A stretch of DNA of 64,000 nt. Origin: Magnetospirillum sp. 64-120. Lineage in GTDB: Bacteria > Pseudomonadota > Alphaproteobacteria > Rhodospirillales > Magnetospirillaceae. The DNA lies in contig MKVK01000014.1 of assembly GCA_001898825.1 (NCBI GenBank), forward strand, positions 124,001 to 188,000. The letters run 5' to 3'. Positions 44,410-54,654 of this stretch are shown here, piece after piece. Under the pieces are notes generated by a model, which did no database searches, was not told the origin of the DNA, and was given only the letters and a program-made list of their open reading frames with translations. Each line of letters opens with the position of its first letter. Position 1 is the stretch's first letter. The position numbers were made by a program, and so were the translations under genes.

Positions 44410-45573
44410 ATGTTCACCGCCACCATGAATTTCGACCTTGGTGAAACCGCCGAGATGCTGCGCGACCAGGTGGAAGCCTTCGCGGCAGCCGAGATCGCGC
44501 CGCTGGCCGCCGAAATCGACCGCAGCAACGAATTCCCCAACCATTTGTGGCGCAAGATGGGCGACATGGGCCTCTTGGGCATCACCGTCGAGGAAGAATA
44601 CGGCGGCGCCGGCATGTCGTACCTGGAACACGTCATCGCCATGGAAGAAATCAGCCGCGCCTCGGCCTCGGTCGGGCTGTCCTATGGGGCGCACTCCAAC
44701 CTGTGCGTCAACCAGATCCGCAGGAACGGCAACGAAGCGCAAAAGCGCAAGTACCTGCCCAAGCTGATTTCCGGCGAACATATCGGCGCGCTGGCCATGT
44801 CCGAACCCAATGCCGGTTCCGACGTGGTGTCCATGAAGCTGCGGGCCGAGAAAAAGGGCGACCGCTACATCCTGAACGGCACCAAGATGTGGATCACCAA
44901 CGGCCCCGACGCCGACACCCTGGTGGTCTATGCCAAGACCGATCCCAATGCCGGCCCCAAGGGCATGACCACCTTCATCATCGAAAAGGGCTTCAAGGGC
45001 TTTTCGGTGGCGCAAAAGCTGGACAAGCTGGGCATGCGCGGTTCCAACACCGGCGAGCTGGTGTTCCAGGATTGCGAAGTCCCCGAAGAAAACGTCCTGG
45101 GCACTGTCGGCAAGGGCGTCAACGTGCTGATGAGCGGCCTTGATTACGAACGCGCCGTGCTGGCCGGCGGCCCCATCGGCATCATGCGCGCCTGCATGGA
45201 CGTGGTGGTTCCTTACCTGCATGAACGCGTGCAGTTCGGCCAGCCCATCGGCACCTTCCAGCTGATGCAGGGCAAGCTGGCCGACATGTACACCACCATG
45301 AACGCCTGCCGCGCCTATGCCTATGCGGTGGCCAAGGCCTGCGCCAAAGGCCAGACCACCCGCAAGGACGCCGCCGGCGTCATCTTGTACACCGCCGAGA
45401 AGGCTACCTGGATGGCCCTGGAAGCCATCCAGACCCTGGGCGGCAACGGTTACATCAACGAATACAGCACTGGCCGCCTGCTGCGCGACGCCAAGCTGTA
45501 CGAGATCGGCGCCGGCACGTCGGAAATCCGCCGCATGTTGATCGGCCGCGAATTGTTCGAAGAGACCAAGTGA
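44410..45573 (+). CDS. ivd: Isovaleryl-CoA dehydrogenase
   Basis: The 387-residue FAD enzyme oxidises isovaleryl-CoA to 3-methylcrotonyl-CoA in leucine breakdown. Key parts are [16 protein letters not shown] and [17 protein letters not shown] (flavin and substrate binding) and the catalytic Glu247 in [12 protein letters not shown], at the position used by isovaleryl-CoA dehydrogenases. The end [20 protein letters not shown] is standard. It is the first gene of ivd-mccB-liuC-mccA-hmgL; its stop overlaps the mccB start. Confidence 0.95.
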   Translation: MFTATMNFDLGETAEMLRDQVEAFAAAEIAPLAAEIDRSNEFPNHLWRKMGDMGLLGITVEEEYGGAGMSYLEHVIAMEEISRASASVGLSYGAHSNLCVNQIRRNGNEAQKRKYLPKLISGEHIGALAMSEPNAGSDVVSMKLRAEKKGDRYILNGTKMWITNGPDADTLVVYAKTDPNAGPKGMTTFIIEKGFKGFSVAQKLDKLGMRGSNTGELVFQDCEVPEENVLGTVGKGVNVLMSGLDYERAVLAGGPIGIMRACMDVVVPYLHERVQFGQPIGTFQLMQGKLADMYTTMNACRAYAYAVAKACAKGQTTRKDAAGVILYTAEKATWMALEAIQTLGGNGYINEYSTGRLLRDAKLYEIGAGTSEIRRMLIGRELFEETK

Positions 45574-47180
45574 TGAGCGTCATCAAAAGCACCATCAACA
45601 CCCGTTCGGAAGAATTCCGCACCAATTTCGAGGCGACCTCGAAGGTGGTGGACGACATGCGCGACGTGGTGGCCAAGATCAAGGAAGGCGGCGGCAAGGC
45701 CGCCTGCGACCGCCATGAAGGCCGCGGCAAGCTGTTGGCCCGCGAACGCATCCGCCGCCTGCTCGACGTCGGCTCGCCCTTCCTGGAACTGTCGCAACTG
45801 GCGGCGCACGGCATGTATGGCGGCGACATCGCCGCCGCCGGCATCATCACCGGCATCGGCGCGATCCAGGGCCAGGAATGCATGATCGTCGCCAACGACC
45901 CCACCGTCAAAGGCGGGTCGTACTATCCGATGACGGTGAAAAAACATCTGCGGGCCCAGGAAATCGCCCGCGAGAACAACCTGCCTTGCGTCTATCTGGT
46001 GGAATCGGGCGGCGCCAACCTGCCGCAGCAGGACGAAGTCTTCCCCGATAAGGAACATTTCGGCCGCATTTTCTATAACCAGGCGCAAATGTCGGCGGAA
46101 GGCATTCCGCAGATTTCCGTGGTGCACGGCTCGTGCACGGCGGGCGGCGCCTATATCCCGGCCATGAGCGATGAATCCATCATCGTGAAAAACCAGGGCA
46201 CCATCTTCCTGGGCGGCCCGCCCTTGGTCAAAGCCGCCACCGGCGAGATCGTCACCGCCGAGGATCTGGGCGGCGCCGACGTGCATTGCCGCATCTCGGG
46301 GGTCACCGACCATTACGCCCTGGACGACGGCCATGCCTTGGCCATTGCGCGCCGTGTCATCGGCAACCTGAACCGGGCCAAGCCGGTATCCCTGGATATC
46401 GCCACCCCGGAAGAACCGCTTTACGACCCGCGTGAGATTTACGGCATCATCCCCGCCGACCCGCGCAAGCCCTATGACGTGCGCGAAGTCATCGCCCGCG
46501 TCGTCGACGGTTCGCGTTTCGACGAGTTCAAGCAATTCTATGGCCAGACCCTGGTCTGCGGCTTCGCCCGCATCTGGGGCTATCCGGTGGGCATCGTCGC
46601 CAATAACGGCATCTTGTTCTCGGAAAGCGCCGTCAAGGGCGCCCATTTCGTCGAGCTGTGCGCCCAGCGCGGCATCCCGCTGGTGTTCTTGCAGAACATC
46701 ACCGGCTTCATGGTCGGGCGCAAATACGAATCGGGTGGCATCGCCAAGGACGGCGCCAAGATGGTCACCGCTGTCGCCTGTGCCAACGTGCCCAAGTTCA
46801 CCATGCTGATCGGCGGGTCCTTCGGTGCCGGCAATTACGGCATGTGTGGCCGCGCCTTCCAGCCACGCATGTTGTGGATGTGGCCGACCGGCCGCATCTC
46901 GGTGATGGGCGGCGAACAGGCGGCCGGTGTGCTGGCCCAGATCAAGAAGGATTCCATGGCCGCCAAGGGCCAGGACTGGCCCGCCGACGAGATCGAGGCC
47001 TTCAAGGCCCCGGTGCGCGCCCAGTACGAACACCAGGGCCACCCCTATTACGCCGGGGCGCGTCTGTGGGATGACGGTCTGGTGGACCCGGCCGACACCC
47101 GCATGGTGCTGGGATTGGGTATCTCCGCTTCGCTGAACGCCCCCATCAAGCCGACCAAGTTCGGCGTGTTCCGGATGTGA
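45573..47180 (+). CDS. mccB: Methylcrotonoyl-CoA carboxylase, carboxyltransferase (beta) subunit
   Basis: The 535-residue subunit moves the carboxyl group from biotin to 3-methylcrotonyl-CoA. The family pattern [31 protein letters not shown] and [19 protein letters not shown] is that of MccB. The ATG at 45573 overlaps the ivd stop. It works with the biotin-bearing subunit mccA encoded two genes on. Confidence 0.95.
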   Translation: MSVIKSTINTRSEEFRTNFEATSKVVDDMRDVVAKIKEGGGKAACDRHEGRGKLLARERIRRLLDVGSPFLELSQLAAHGMYGGDIAAAGIITGIGAIQGQECMIVANDPTVKGGSYYPMTVKKHLRAQEIARENNLPCVYLVESGGANLPQQDEVFPDKEHFGRIFYNQAQMSAEGIPQISVVHGSCTAGGAYIPAMSDESIIVKNQGTIFLGGPPLVKAATGEIVTAEDLGGADVHCRISGVTDHYALDDGHALAIARRVIGNLNRAKPVSLDIATPEEPLYDPREIYGIIPADPRKPYDVREVIARVVDGSRFDEFKQFYGQTLVCGFARIWGYPVGIVANNGILFSESAVKGAHFVELCAQRGIPLVFLQNITGFMVGRKYESGGIAKDGAKMVTAVACANVPKFTMLIGGSFGAGNYGMCGRAFQPRMLWMWPTGRISVMGGEQAAGVLAQIKKDSMAAKGQDWPADEIEAFKAPVRAQYEHQGHPYYAGARLWDDGLVDPADTRMVLGLGISASLNAPIKPTKFGVFRM

Positions 47181-47185
47181 CGGCC

Positions 47186-47974
47186 ATGAGCGATTCCCTG
47201 ATCATCCGCAATGACGGCCCCACCCGTTTCATCACCATGAACCGGGCCGAGCGCCACAACGCCTTCGACGACCTGCTGATCGCCGAACTGACCCAGGCGT
47301 TCGAAGCCGCCGTCGTTGATCCGGCCACCCGCATCATCGTTTTGGACAGCACCGGCAAAAGCTTTTCCGCCGGCGCCGACCTCAATTGGATGAAGCGCAT
47401 GGCCGAATACGACCTGGCGCAGAACCTGGCCGATTCGCGGGCCTTGGCCAAGCTGATGGCCACCATCGACAGTTCCCCCAAGCCGGTGATCGGCGTGGTG
47501 CAAGGCCCGGCTTATGGCGGCGGCGTCGGTCTGGCGGCGTGCTGCGACATGGTGGTCGCCAGTGATACCGCCAGTTTCTGCCTGTCGGAAGTCAAGCTGG
47601 GTCTGATCCCCGCCGTCATCAGCCCTTATGTGGTTCGCGCCATCGGTGGGCGCGCGTCGCGGCGTTACTTCCAGACCGCCGAGACCTTCAATGCCGCCAA
47701 GGCCTGCGAACTGGGCCTGGTGTCGGAAGTGGTGTCCGCCGAGCAATTGGCGGAAGTCCGCGACCGCTGGATCAAGGCGTTGTCGAACAACGGCCCCCAG
47801 GCCATGCAAGCCGCCAAGGAACTGGCGGTGCGCGCCACCGAAGACGAACTGAACGACGATTTGCGCGACTGGACCGCCCATCGCATCGCCACCATCCGCG
47901 CCTCGGACGAAGGGCGCGAAGGCGTGCGGGCTTTCCTGGAAAAGCGCAAACCCACATGGTTGGGGGGACACTGA
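47186..47974 (+). CDS. liuC: Methylglutaconyl-CoA hydratase (crotonase family)
   Basis: The 262-residue crotonase-fold protein shows SFSAGADLNWMKRMAEYD (the WMKRM segment is typical of methylglutaconyl-CoA hydratases), QGPAYGGGVGLAACCDMV and the acidic residue in CLSEVKLGLIPAVISPYV. It hydrates 3-methylglutaconyl-CoA to HMG-CoA. Start at 47186, five bases after mccB. The next gene starts one base after its stop. Confidence 0.92.
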   Translation: MSDSLIIRNDGPTRFITMNRAERHNAFDDLLIAELTQAFEAAVVDPATRIIVLDSTGKSFSAGADLNWMKRMAEYDLAQNLADSRALAKLMATIDSSPKPVIGVVQGPAYGGGVGLAACCDMVVASDTASFCLSEVKLGLIPAVISPYVVRAIGGRASRRYFQTAETFNAAKACELGLVSEVVSAEQLAEVRDRWIKALSNNGPQAMQAAKELAVRATEDELNDDLRDWTAHRIATIRASDEGREGVRAFLEKRKPTWLGGH

Positions 47975-47975
47975 A

Positions 47976-49970
47976 ATGTTTGACAAGATTCTTGTCGCCA
48001 ATCGCGGCGAAATCGCCTGTCGCGTCATGCGCACCGCCAAGCGCCTGGGCATCCGCACCGTCGCCGTCTATTCCGAGGCCGATGCCAATGCCATGCACGT
48101 GGCCATGGCCGACGAAGCGGTTCTGATCGGCCCGGCGCCTGCCGGCGAAAGCTATCTGCGGGCCGAGCGTATCATCGAAGCCGCCAAGCGGACCGGCGCC
48201 CAGGCGGTGCATCCCGGTTATGGCTTCTTGTCGGAAAACGCCGATTTCGCCGAAGCCTGTGCCAAGAACGGCATCGTCTTCATGGGCCCGCCCGCCGACG
48301 CCATCCGCGCCATGGGCTCGAAAGCAGAATCCAAGCGCCTGATGGACGCCGCCGGCGTGCCGCTGGTGCCCGGCTATCACGGACAGGGCCAGGACGAGGC
48401 CGAACTGGTCGCTGCCGCCAACAAGATGGGCTATCCGGTGCTGGTCAAGGCGTCGGCCGGCGGCGGCGGCAAGGGCATGCGCGTGGTCACCGCCGAGTCC
48501 GAACTGCTGGACGCCATCCGTGGCGCCAAGCGCGAAGCCAAGGCCGCCTTTGGCGATGATTCCCTGCTGCTGGAACGTTACCTGGACCATCCGCGCCATG
48601 TGGAAATCCAGGTGTTCTGCGATGCTTTGGGCAACGGCGTCTATCTGTTCGAACGCGATTGCTCCATCCAGCGCCGCCACCAGAAGGTGATCGAGGAAGC
48701 CCCCGCCCCCATGCTGGCCGACGAAATCCGCCAAGCCATGGGCGAAGCCGCCGTCGCCGCCGCCAAGGCGGTCAATTATGTGGGCGCCGGCACCGTCGAG
48801 TTCCTGTACCAGGACGGCCAGTTCTATTTCATCGAAATGAACACCCGCCTGCAGGTGGAACACCCGGTGACCGAGATGATCACCGGCCAGGATCTGGTGG
48901 AATGGCAGTTGCTGGTGGCCAGCGGCCGTCCGCTGCCCTTGGGCCAGCACGAATTGGTGCGCAAGGGTCACGCCTTCGAAGCCCGCATCTATGCCGAGGA
49001 TGCCGATCGCGACTTCCTGCCCGCCACCGGCACCTTGGTGCATCTGGCGCCGCCGGCCGAAAACCAGCATGTGCGCGTCGACACCGGCGTGCGCCAGGGG
49101 GACAGCGTCACCGCCTATTACGACCCGATGATCGCCAAACTGATCGTCTGGGACGAAGACCGCGACCGGGCGCTTAGGCGCCTGCGCCGGGCCTTGGCCG
49201 ATTACCACATCGCCGGCATGACCACCAATGTGGGCTTTTTGTCGGCCATCGCCGGCCATCCGGCCTTCGCCGCCTTCCAGGTGGATACCGGCTTCATCGG
49301 CCGTCATCGCGATGACCTGATGAAGCCGACCGGTGCCGTGCCCGACAACGCCTTGGCCTTTGCTGCCGCCGCGCTGCTGATGGACCGCGCCCAACAGCCG
49401 GGCCGCCGCGACGACCCGCATTCGCCGTGGCGGCTGACCAATGGTTGGCGCATGAACGACGACAACCACCACGATTTCCGTCTGATCGACGGCGAGACCC
49501 TGCGCCTGACCTCGGTCCATTTCCGAGCCAATGGTTGGGACATGGAAATCGGCGATGGGCGCTGCGTGGTGCGTGGCGCCAGCCGGTCGGGCCGGGTGAT
49601 CACCGCCGAAATCAACGGCGAACGCAAAAGCGCCACCGTGGTCATCCAGGGCTTCGACATCACCGTGCTGGAAGCCGGCCATGCCTGGAAGCTGAAGCTG
49701 GACGATCCCTCGGCCAAGGCCGCCGACCAGGACGCCGAAGTGGGCGGATCGCTGGCCGCCCCCATGACCGGCACCTTGGTGCAGGTGTTGGTGAACGCTG
49801 GCGACAAGGTGGAAAAGGGCCAGGTTCTGGTGGTGGTGGAAGCCATGAAGATGGAACACGCCATCAAGGCCCCCGCCGACGGCGTGGTCAAGGAAGTGCT
49901 GTTCGCCGCCGGCGACCCGGTCACCGACGGGGCGCAACTGGTCACCTTCGAGGCCGCCGATGCAGCCTGA
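47976..49970 (+). CDS. mccA: Methylcrotonoyl-CoA carboxylase, biotin-containing (alpha) subunit
   Basis: The 664-residue protein contains a biotin carboxylase (MFDKILVANRGEIACRV, ATP-grasp SAGGGGKGMRVV, EMNTRLQVEHPVTEM), an intermediate BT-like region (about 460-585) and a biotinyl domain with EAMKMEH, biotinylated at about Lys625. It uses ATP and bicarbonate to carboxylate biotin for MccB. It starts one base after liuC. A palindromic repeat element follows its stop. Confidence 0.95.
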   Translation: MFDKILVANRGEIACRVMRTAKRLGIRTVAVYSEADANAMHVAMADEAVLIGPAPAGESYLRAERIIEAAKRTGAQAVHPGYGFLSENADFAEACAKNGIVFMGPPADAIRAMGSKAESKRLMDAAGVPLVPGYHGQGQDEAELVAAANKMGYPVLVKASAGGGGKGMRVVTAESELLDAIRGAKREAKAAFGDDSLLLERYLDHPRHVEIQVFCDALGNGVYLFERDCSIQRRHQKVIEEAPAPMLADEIRQAMGEAAVAAAKAVNYVGAGTVEFLYQDGQFYFIEMNTRLQVEHPVTEMITGQDLVEWQLLVASGRPLPLGQHELVRKGHAFEARIYAEDADRDFLPATGTLVHLAPPAENQHVRVDTGVRQGDSVTAYYDPMIAKLIVWDEDRDRALRRLRRALADYHIAGMTTNVGFLSAIAGHPAFAAFQVDTGFIGRHRDDLMKPTGAVPDNALAFAAAALLMDRAQQPGRRDDPHSPWRLTNGWRMNDDNHHDFRLIDGETLRLTSVHFRANGWDMEIGDGRCVVRGASRSGRVITAEINGERKSATVVIQGFDITVLEAGHAWKLKLDDPSAKAADQDAEVGGSLAAPMTGTLVQVLVNAGDKVEKGQVLVVVEAMKMEHAIKAPADGVVKEVLFAAGDPVTDGAQLVTFEAADAA

Positions 49971-49980
49971 TCAGAAAACC

Positions 49981-50063
49981 GTCATTCCCGCGAAAGCGGG
50001 AATCCAGGGGGAACACACCCGATTTTTCCGTGACTCCTGGATGCCCGCCTGCGCGGGCATGAC
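49981..50063. repeat. REP/BIME-like palindromic element in the leucine operon
   Basis: Two hairpins face each other: ATTCCCGC-GAAA-GCGGGAAT (49984-50003) and ATGCCCGC-CTGC-GCGGGCAT (50041-50060). They are flanked by ATCCAGG/CCTGGAT and by terminal GTCAT/ATGAC, making an 83-base imperfect palindrome. It fills the mccA-hmgL gap. Confidence 0.85.
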
Positions 50064-50081
50064 GAAGAAAGGGAACAGCCG

Positions 50082-50972
50082 ATGATCCCCTCCCACGTCA
50101 AGATCGTCGAGGTCGGCCCCCGCGACGGTTTGCAGAACGAAGCCACGCCGGTTTCGGTCGAGGTCAAGGTCGCACTGATCGACCGCCTGACCGCTGCCGG
50201 TCTGCCGGTCATCGAATCGGGCAGCTTCGTCAGCCCCAAATGGGTGCCGCAGATGGCCGCCAGCGCCGAGGTCTTGGGCGCCATCACCCGGAAACCGGGC
50301 GTGTCCTATCCGGTTCTGACCCCCAACATGCAGGGGCTGGAAGCCGCCCTGGCCGCCGGGGCCGAGGAAGTCGCGGTGTTCGGCGCCGCCTCGGAAAGCT
50401 TTTCGCAAAAGAACATCAACTGTTCCATCGCCGAAAGCCTGGACCGCTTCGCCCCCGTGATCGCCCACGCCCGGTCAAAGGGCATCAAGGTGCGCGGCTA
50501 TGTGTCCTGCGTGCTGGGCTGCCCCTATGAAGGCGAGATCGCCCCCCTGGCCGTCGCCCAGGTGGCCAAGCGCCTGGCCGACATGGGCTGTTACGAAATT
50601 TCGCTGGGCGACACCATCGGCACCGGCACGCCGGTCAAGGCCCAGGCGATGATCGCCTCGGTCGCGGCGTTGCTGCCGGTGGACATGCTGGCGGCGCATT
50701 TCCACGACACTTATGGCCAGGCCTTGGCCAACATCTTGGCGGTGATGGAAAAGGGCGTCGCCGTGGTCGATTCGTCGGTGGCGGGTTTGGGCGGCTGCCC
50801 CTATGCCAAGGGCGCGGCGGGCAACGTCGCCACCGAGGATCTGGTCTACATGCTGAACGGCATGGGCATCAAAACCGGGGTGGACTTGGCCAAGCTGATC
50901 GATGCCGGCCGCTTCATCTGTGACGCCATCGGGCGGACCACCGGGTCCAAGGTCGCCAAGGCGCTGAACTAA
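50082..50972 (+). CDS. hmgL: Hydroxymethylglutaryl-CoA lyase
   Basis: The 296-residue TIM-barrel enzyme splits HMG-CoA into acetyl-CoA and acetoacetate, the last step of leucine degradation. Signatures are [12 protein letters not shown] (metal and substrate), [14 protein letters not shown] (metal His pair) and [22 protein letters not shown] with catalytic Cys239. The ATG at 50082 lies after a palindromic element; GGGAA is upstream. It closes the operon and is followed by a candidate structured RNA and a terminator. Confidence 0.95.
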   Translation: MIPSHVKIVEVGPRDGLQNEATPVSVEVKVALIDRLTAAGLPVIESGSFVSPKWVPQMAASAEVLGAITRKPGVSYPVLTPNMQGLEAALAAGAEEVAVFGAASESFSQKNINCSIAESLDRFAPVIAHARSKGIKVRGYVSCVLGCPYEGEIAPLAVAQVAKRLADMGCYEISLGDTIGTGTPVKAQAMIASVAALLPVDMLAAHFHDTYGQALANILAVMEKGVAVVDSSVAGLGGCPYAKGAAGNVATEDLVYMLNGMGIKTGVDLAKLIDAGRFICDAIGRTTGSKVAKALN

Positions 50973-50982
50973 CACGTTGACC

Positions 50983-51059
50983 CCTCGCCGAGTGGTTCGC
51001 GGCGGTGGGCGTTTCCCCTGAGTTTCGGGGAAGGATGTCTCCCAAGAACCGCAAACTAT
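50983..51059 (+). ncRNA. Candidate structured RNA (3' UTR or independent small RNA)
   Basis: Between hmgL and the terminator lies a 77-base segment that folds as nested stems: GTGGTTC/GAACCGC (50992-50998, 51046-51052), TGGG/CCCA (51006-51009, 51041-51044) and TTCCCC/GGGGAA (51013-51018, 51027-51032), with asymmetric internal loops. A competing CGCCG/CGGCG hairpin exists at its 5' end. I do not recognise the family. A short motif recalls the 5' half of 6S RNA, but the length is wrong. No clear promoter is seen, so it may be processed from the operon transcript. Confidence 0.4.
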
Positions 51060-51095
51060 AAGGGCCGGACGATTCCTCGTCCGGCCCTTTTCTTT
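51060..51095 (+). terminator. Terminator of the leucine operon/structured RNA
   Basis: The stem AAGGGCCGGACGA/TCGTCCGGCCCTT with a TTCC loop is followed by TTCTTT. It abuts the stop of the convergent esterase gene. Confidence 0.93.
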
Positions 51096-51699
51096 ATCCG
51101 GCCCCATCCCAGGGGGCCAAAGAATCGTGGAAGGCGGCGATGTCGTCCAGAACTTCGGGAAACCGCGAAAAACGGTGCCCGCATTGGTCCAGCACCACCA
51201 CCCGGGCGTTATCACGCCCGTCAAAGACGGACTGGGCCGGACCGGGGGGCACCACGTCGTCGTCGGACGCCAACAACACCAGCACCGGCAAATCCGGCCG
51301 GTCTTCGGCCACAGCGTGGATCGCGGCGCGGCCAACGGCCTGGGGACCGACGACGAAGGTTTCCCCGGTGTCGTAATTGGTGTTCGGCCCTTGATAGCGG
51401 GCCAAGGTGGCCGCGCCGTCCAAGGCCGGATTGACCATCAACAAACCGGCACCGGGAAAATCCTGCACCACCCGCCGCGCCCAAAAGCCGCCGAACGAAA
51501 TGCCCCCGATCAGCAAGGGCTGACCGGCCCGGGCATGATAGCGCACCGTTTCGGAAAGCAGCCGAAAAGTGGCGTCGGGATCGCCGCACGGATAAGTGGG
51601 GGTGACCACCTGAGCCTTTCCCTGGAAATGCTGGCGCAGCAGGGCAGCCTTGGCGCTGCCCTGACCGGTGGCCCCGAATCCATGGAAAAAGACGATCAC
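51094..51699 (-). CDS. YqiA-like alpha/beta-fold esterase
   Basis: The 201-residue protein starts MIVFFHGFGATGQG and has a nucleophile elbow GGISFGG, an acidic residue in LASDDDVVPP and a His in DQCGHRFSRFPEV. This pattern matches the small UPF0227/YqiA esterases. It follows aspS by 11 bases on the same strand, so it is probably its co-transcribed partner. No signal peptide. Substrate unknown. Confidence 0.82.
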   Translation of the reverse strand: MIVFFHGFGATGQGSAKAALLRQHFQGKAQVVTPTYPCGDPDATFRLLSETVRYHARAGQPLLIGGISFGGFWARRVVQDFPGAGLLMVNPALDGAATLARYQGPNTNYDTGETFVVGPQAVGRAAIHAVAEDRPDLPVLVLLASDDDVVPPGPAQSVFDGRDNARVVVLDQCGHRFSRFPEVLDDIAAFHDSLAPWDGAG

Positions 51700-51710
51700 C
51701 GGACGGCCCC

Positions 51711-53498
51711 TCAGCCTTCCTTCTTCGGCTTGGGCAGGTCCGGCTTGATGTGCAGTTCCTTCCAGCGGCTGGCGTCCACTTCGGCGGGTGCGCCCATCAA
51801 CAGGTCCTGGGCCTGCTGGTTCATGGGGAACAGGATCACTTCGCGGATGTTGGGCTGGTCGGCCAGCAACATGACGATGCGGTCCACGCCAGGGGCCGAG
51901 CCACCGTGTGGCGGCGCGCCGTAACGGAAGGCGTTCAGCATGCCGCCGAACTTTTCTTCCACCACTTCCGGGCCATAGCCGGCGATGCCGAAAGCCTTGA
52001 TCATGATGTCGGCGCGGTGGTTACGGATGGCGCCCGACGACAATTCGACGCCGTTGCAGACGATGTCGTACTGATAGGCGTTGATGGTCAGCGGATCTTT
52101 GGTCTCCAGCGCTTCCATGCCGCCCTGGGGCATCGAGAACGGGTTGTGGCTGAAGTCGATCTGGCCGGTTTCCTCGTTCAGCTCGTACATGGGGAAGTCC
52201 ACGGTCCAGCAGAACTTGAAGATGTCCTTTTCCAACAGGTCCAGGTCGTTGCCGATCTTGGTGCGCACCAGGCCAGCGAACTTGGCGGCCGGCAGTTCCT
52301 TGTCGCAGGCGAAGAACACGGCGTCGCCGTCGTTCAGCTTGGCGGCTTCCTTGATGGCGGCGATGCGTTCGGGTTCCAGGTTCTTGGCGATGGGGCCCTT
52401 GGCGCCATCGGCGGCGAACTGGATATAGCCCAGACCACCGGCACCGTTTTCACGCGCCCATTCGTTCAGCTTGTCGAACCACGAACGCGGCTGGTTGGCG
52501 GCACCCGGGGCCGGGATGGCGCGCACCACGGCACCCTTGTCCACCAACTTGGCGAACAGGCCGAAGCCCGAGCCACGGAACGGCTCGGTGACGTCGGCGA
52601 TCTCGATGGGGTTGCGCAGGTCGGGCTTGTCCGAACCGTACTTCAACATGGATTCCGCATAAGGAATGCGCGGGAACGGCGCCGGCGTCACCTTGCGGCC
52701 GTTGCCGAATTCCTTGAACACGCCTTCCAGCACCGGTTCGATGGCGGCGAAGACGTCATCCTGGGTCACGTAGCTCATCTCGAAGTCGAGCTGATAGAAC
52801 TCGCCAGGGGAACGATCGGCGCGGCCGGCTTCGTCACGGAAGCACGGCGCGATCTGGAAGTACTTGTCGAAGCCGGCGACCATCAGCAGCTGCTTGAACT
52901 GCTGCGGCGCCTGGGGCAGCGCATAGAACTTGCCGGGATGCAGACGGGCGGGAACCAGATAGTCGCGCGCGCCTTCCGGCGACGACGCGGTCAGGATCGG
53001 GGTCTGGAACTCGGTGAAGCCCTGGTCCAGCATGGCCTTGCGCAGATAAGCGATCACCTTGGAGCGCAGCATCATGTTGGCGTGCACGTCTTCCCGGCGC
53101 AGATCCAGGAAGCGGTACTTCAGGCGCATGTCCTCGGGATATTCCTGGTCGCCGGCCACCTGGATGGGCAGCACGTCGGCGATGGACTGGATCTCGATTT
53201 CCGTCACCTGCAACTCGATCTCGCCGGTGGGCAGACGCGGGTTGACGGTGTCGGCGGTGCGGCTGACCACCTTGCCGGTGACGGTGATGACGCTTTCCGG
53301 GCGGGCCTTTTCCAGGGTCTGGAAGACGGCGCTGGAAATGTCCAGCACGCACTGGGTCAGACCGTAATGGTCGCGCAGATCGACGAACAGCAGATTGCCA
53401 TGGTCACGCTTGCGGTGAACCCAGCCGGACAGGCGGGCGACAGAGCCGGCATCGGTGGCGCGAAGCTGGCCGCAAGTGTGCGTACGATATTGGTGCAT
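51711..53498 (-). CDS. aspS: Aspartyl-tRNA synthetase, probably non-discriminating
   Basis: The 595-residue class IIb synthetase has an N-terminal OB domain, motif 2 ([23 protein letters not shown]) with an internal GAD insertion typical of bacterial AspRS, and motif 3 ([14 protein letters not shown]). His33 in [10 protein letters not shown] stands where discriminating enzymes such as that of E. coli have Leu; His there is linked with enzymes that also charge tRNA-Asn, requiring GatCAB to correct. The start at 53498 ([13 protein letters not shown]) matches the family, so the longer frame to 53546 is dropped. Confidence 0.95.
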   Translation of the reverse strand: MHQYRTHTCGQLRATDAGSVARLSGWVHRKRDHGNLLFVDLRDHYGLTQCVLDISSAVFQTLEKARPESVITVTGKVVSRTADTVNPRLPTGEIELQVTEIEIQSIADVLPIQVAGDQEYPEDMRLKYRFLDLRREDVHANMMLRSKVIAYLRKAMLDQGFTEFQTPILTASSPEGARDYLVPARLHPGKFYALPQAPQQFKQLLMVAGFDKYFQIAPCFRDEAGRADRSPGEFYQLDFEMSYVTQDDVFAAIEPVLEGVFKEFGNGRKVTPAPFPRIPYAESMLKYGSDKPDLRNPIEIADVTEPFRGSGFGLFAKLVDKGAVVRAIPAPGAANQPRSWFDKLNEWARENGAGGLGYIQFAADGAKGPIAKNLEPERIAAIKEAAKLNDGDAVFFACDKELPAAKFAGLVRTKIGNDLDLLEKDIFKFCWTVDFPMYELNEETGQIDFSHNPFSMPQGGMEALETKDPLTINAYQYDIVCNGVELSSGAIRNHRADIMIKAFGIAGYGPEVVEEKFGGMLNAFRYGAPPHGGSAPGVDRIVMLLADQPNIREVILFPMNQQAQDLLMGAPAEVDASRWKELHIKPDLPKPKKEG

Positions 53499-53577
53499 GG
53501 TCAAAAAAATCCCCGGTGCGTGCGCGAGAAACGGGAAAAAACACACGCCACCGGGGGAATGTCAAGATGGAAAGCGG

Positions 53578-54483
53578 TTATTTGGTTTTGGCTGAATCCG
53601 AGGTCGGGCTGGCCTCGGCCGCCGAGGTGCCGACACCCGAACGCGATTCCACCACGCCCAGTTGGATGGTCAGGTGGTTGATGCTCTTCAGCAGTGCCTG
53701 ATTGGTGGCTTCCAGCTGGCTCTTCAGCTGGCTCGATCCGTTGGCGGCCAGTTCGTTGTTGTCCTTGATCTGCGAACGCAGGCTGGCGATACGCCCCCGC
53801 AACGCGTCGGCGGTGGTCGGCGCCGTCGCGCTTTTGCCCAGGTTCATCAAACCGGAATAGAACGAACACGCGTCATGGTAGCGGTAGACGTCGGCCAGCA
53901 TGGCGTCCACCGAATAGACCACCTGGGGGTTGGCCCGCGCGGTCATCATCTTTTCAAGCGTGGCTTGCCGACTTTCGTCGATCTTGGCGACGATGGCGGT
54001 GGCGACGTTCTTTTGATAGATGCTTTCGTTCCAGTTGGCGTGCACGCCGCTGACCGCCCCCGCCGAACCGGCCAGGGCGCGGGCGGCGTCGGCGCCGGTG
54101 ACGATGGCACCCGCGCCACCCAAAAGCGTGGTCAGGCTGGAAAAGGCGAAATTGGTCCCGGCGGCATTGGCCTCGATGGCGGCCTTGTGATTGGCGCAAC
54201 GCTGGTCGGACAGCATGACCAGATGATCCATCAGCCGGTTGCGGCAGGCTTCGGAATCAGTGCCGGCAGCGGCGGCCAAGGCATAGCCGCAGCCGTCGGG
54301 CAAGCTGTCGGTGGCGATGTTGAACATCTTGAAACTTTGCTTGCCGTCAGCCGAAACCTGAACCCCGTCGGGTCCGGTGACAATGGGATTGATTTCATAA
54401 CTGTCGGCCAGACGGCTGCATGCCGACACGGCCAGGACCAGGAAGGCGGCAACAAGCGCCTTGGAAACGGCTATCTTTTGCAT
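53578..54483 (-). CDS. Predicted lipoprotein with coiled-coil C-terminus
   Basis: The 301-residue precursor has a lipoprotein signal (MQKIAVSKALVAAF...) with lipobox AVSAC. The mature part includes a small hydrophobic patch (LLGGAGAIVTGADAARALAGSAG, about residues 118-140) and a C-terminal helical region (ALRGRIASLRSQIKDNNELA...) likely to form a coiled coil. I do not recognise the family. Two starts are possible, 54495 and 54483; the latter has GGGG at a better distance. It is monocistronic and divergent from rnd. Confidence 0.7.
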   Translation of the reverse strand: MQKIAVSKALVAAFLVLAVSACSRLADSYEINPIVTGPDGVQVSADGKQSFKMFNIATDSLPDGCGYALAAAAGTDSEACRNRLMDHLVMLSDQRCANHKAAIEANAAGTNFAFSSLTTLLGGAGAIVTGADAARALAGSAGAVSGVHANWNESIYQKNVATAIVAKIDESRQATLEKMMTARANPQVVYSVDAMLADVYRYHDACSFYSGLMNLGKSATAPTTADALRGRIASLRSQIKDNNELAANGSSQLKSQLEATNQALLKSINHLTIQLGVVESRSGVGTSAAEASPTSDSAKTK

Positions 54484-54654
54484 TCCGACCCCCATGAAAA
54501 GAACTGACGAAACTTTGTACACCTAAACGCAACTTTATCCGATAAGAAAAACTCTTTTTGATTGTATTTATCGCCGGAAAATCACCCGCGCAAACAACAG
54601 GATCATGGACGCGCGCCCTTGCCCAGAGAGGCCGTTGGGTGTATCACTGCACCC

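Noticed and set aside
50983-51059. Calling the structured segment 6S RNA
   Set aside because: Only a short 5'-half motif is similar; the expected 3' half, the closing stem and a length of about 160-180 bases are missing.
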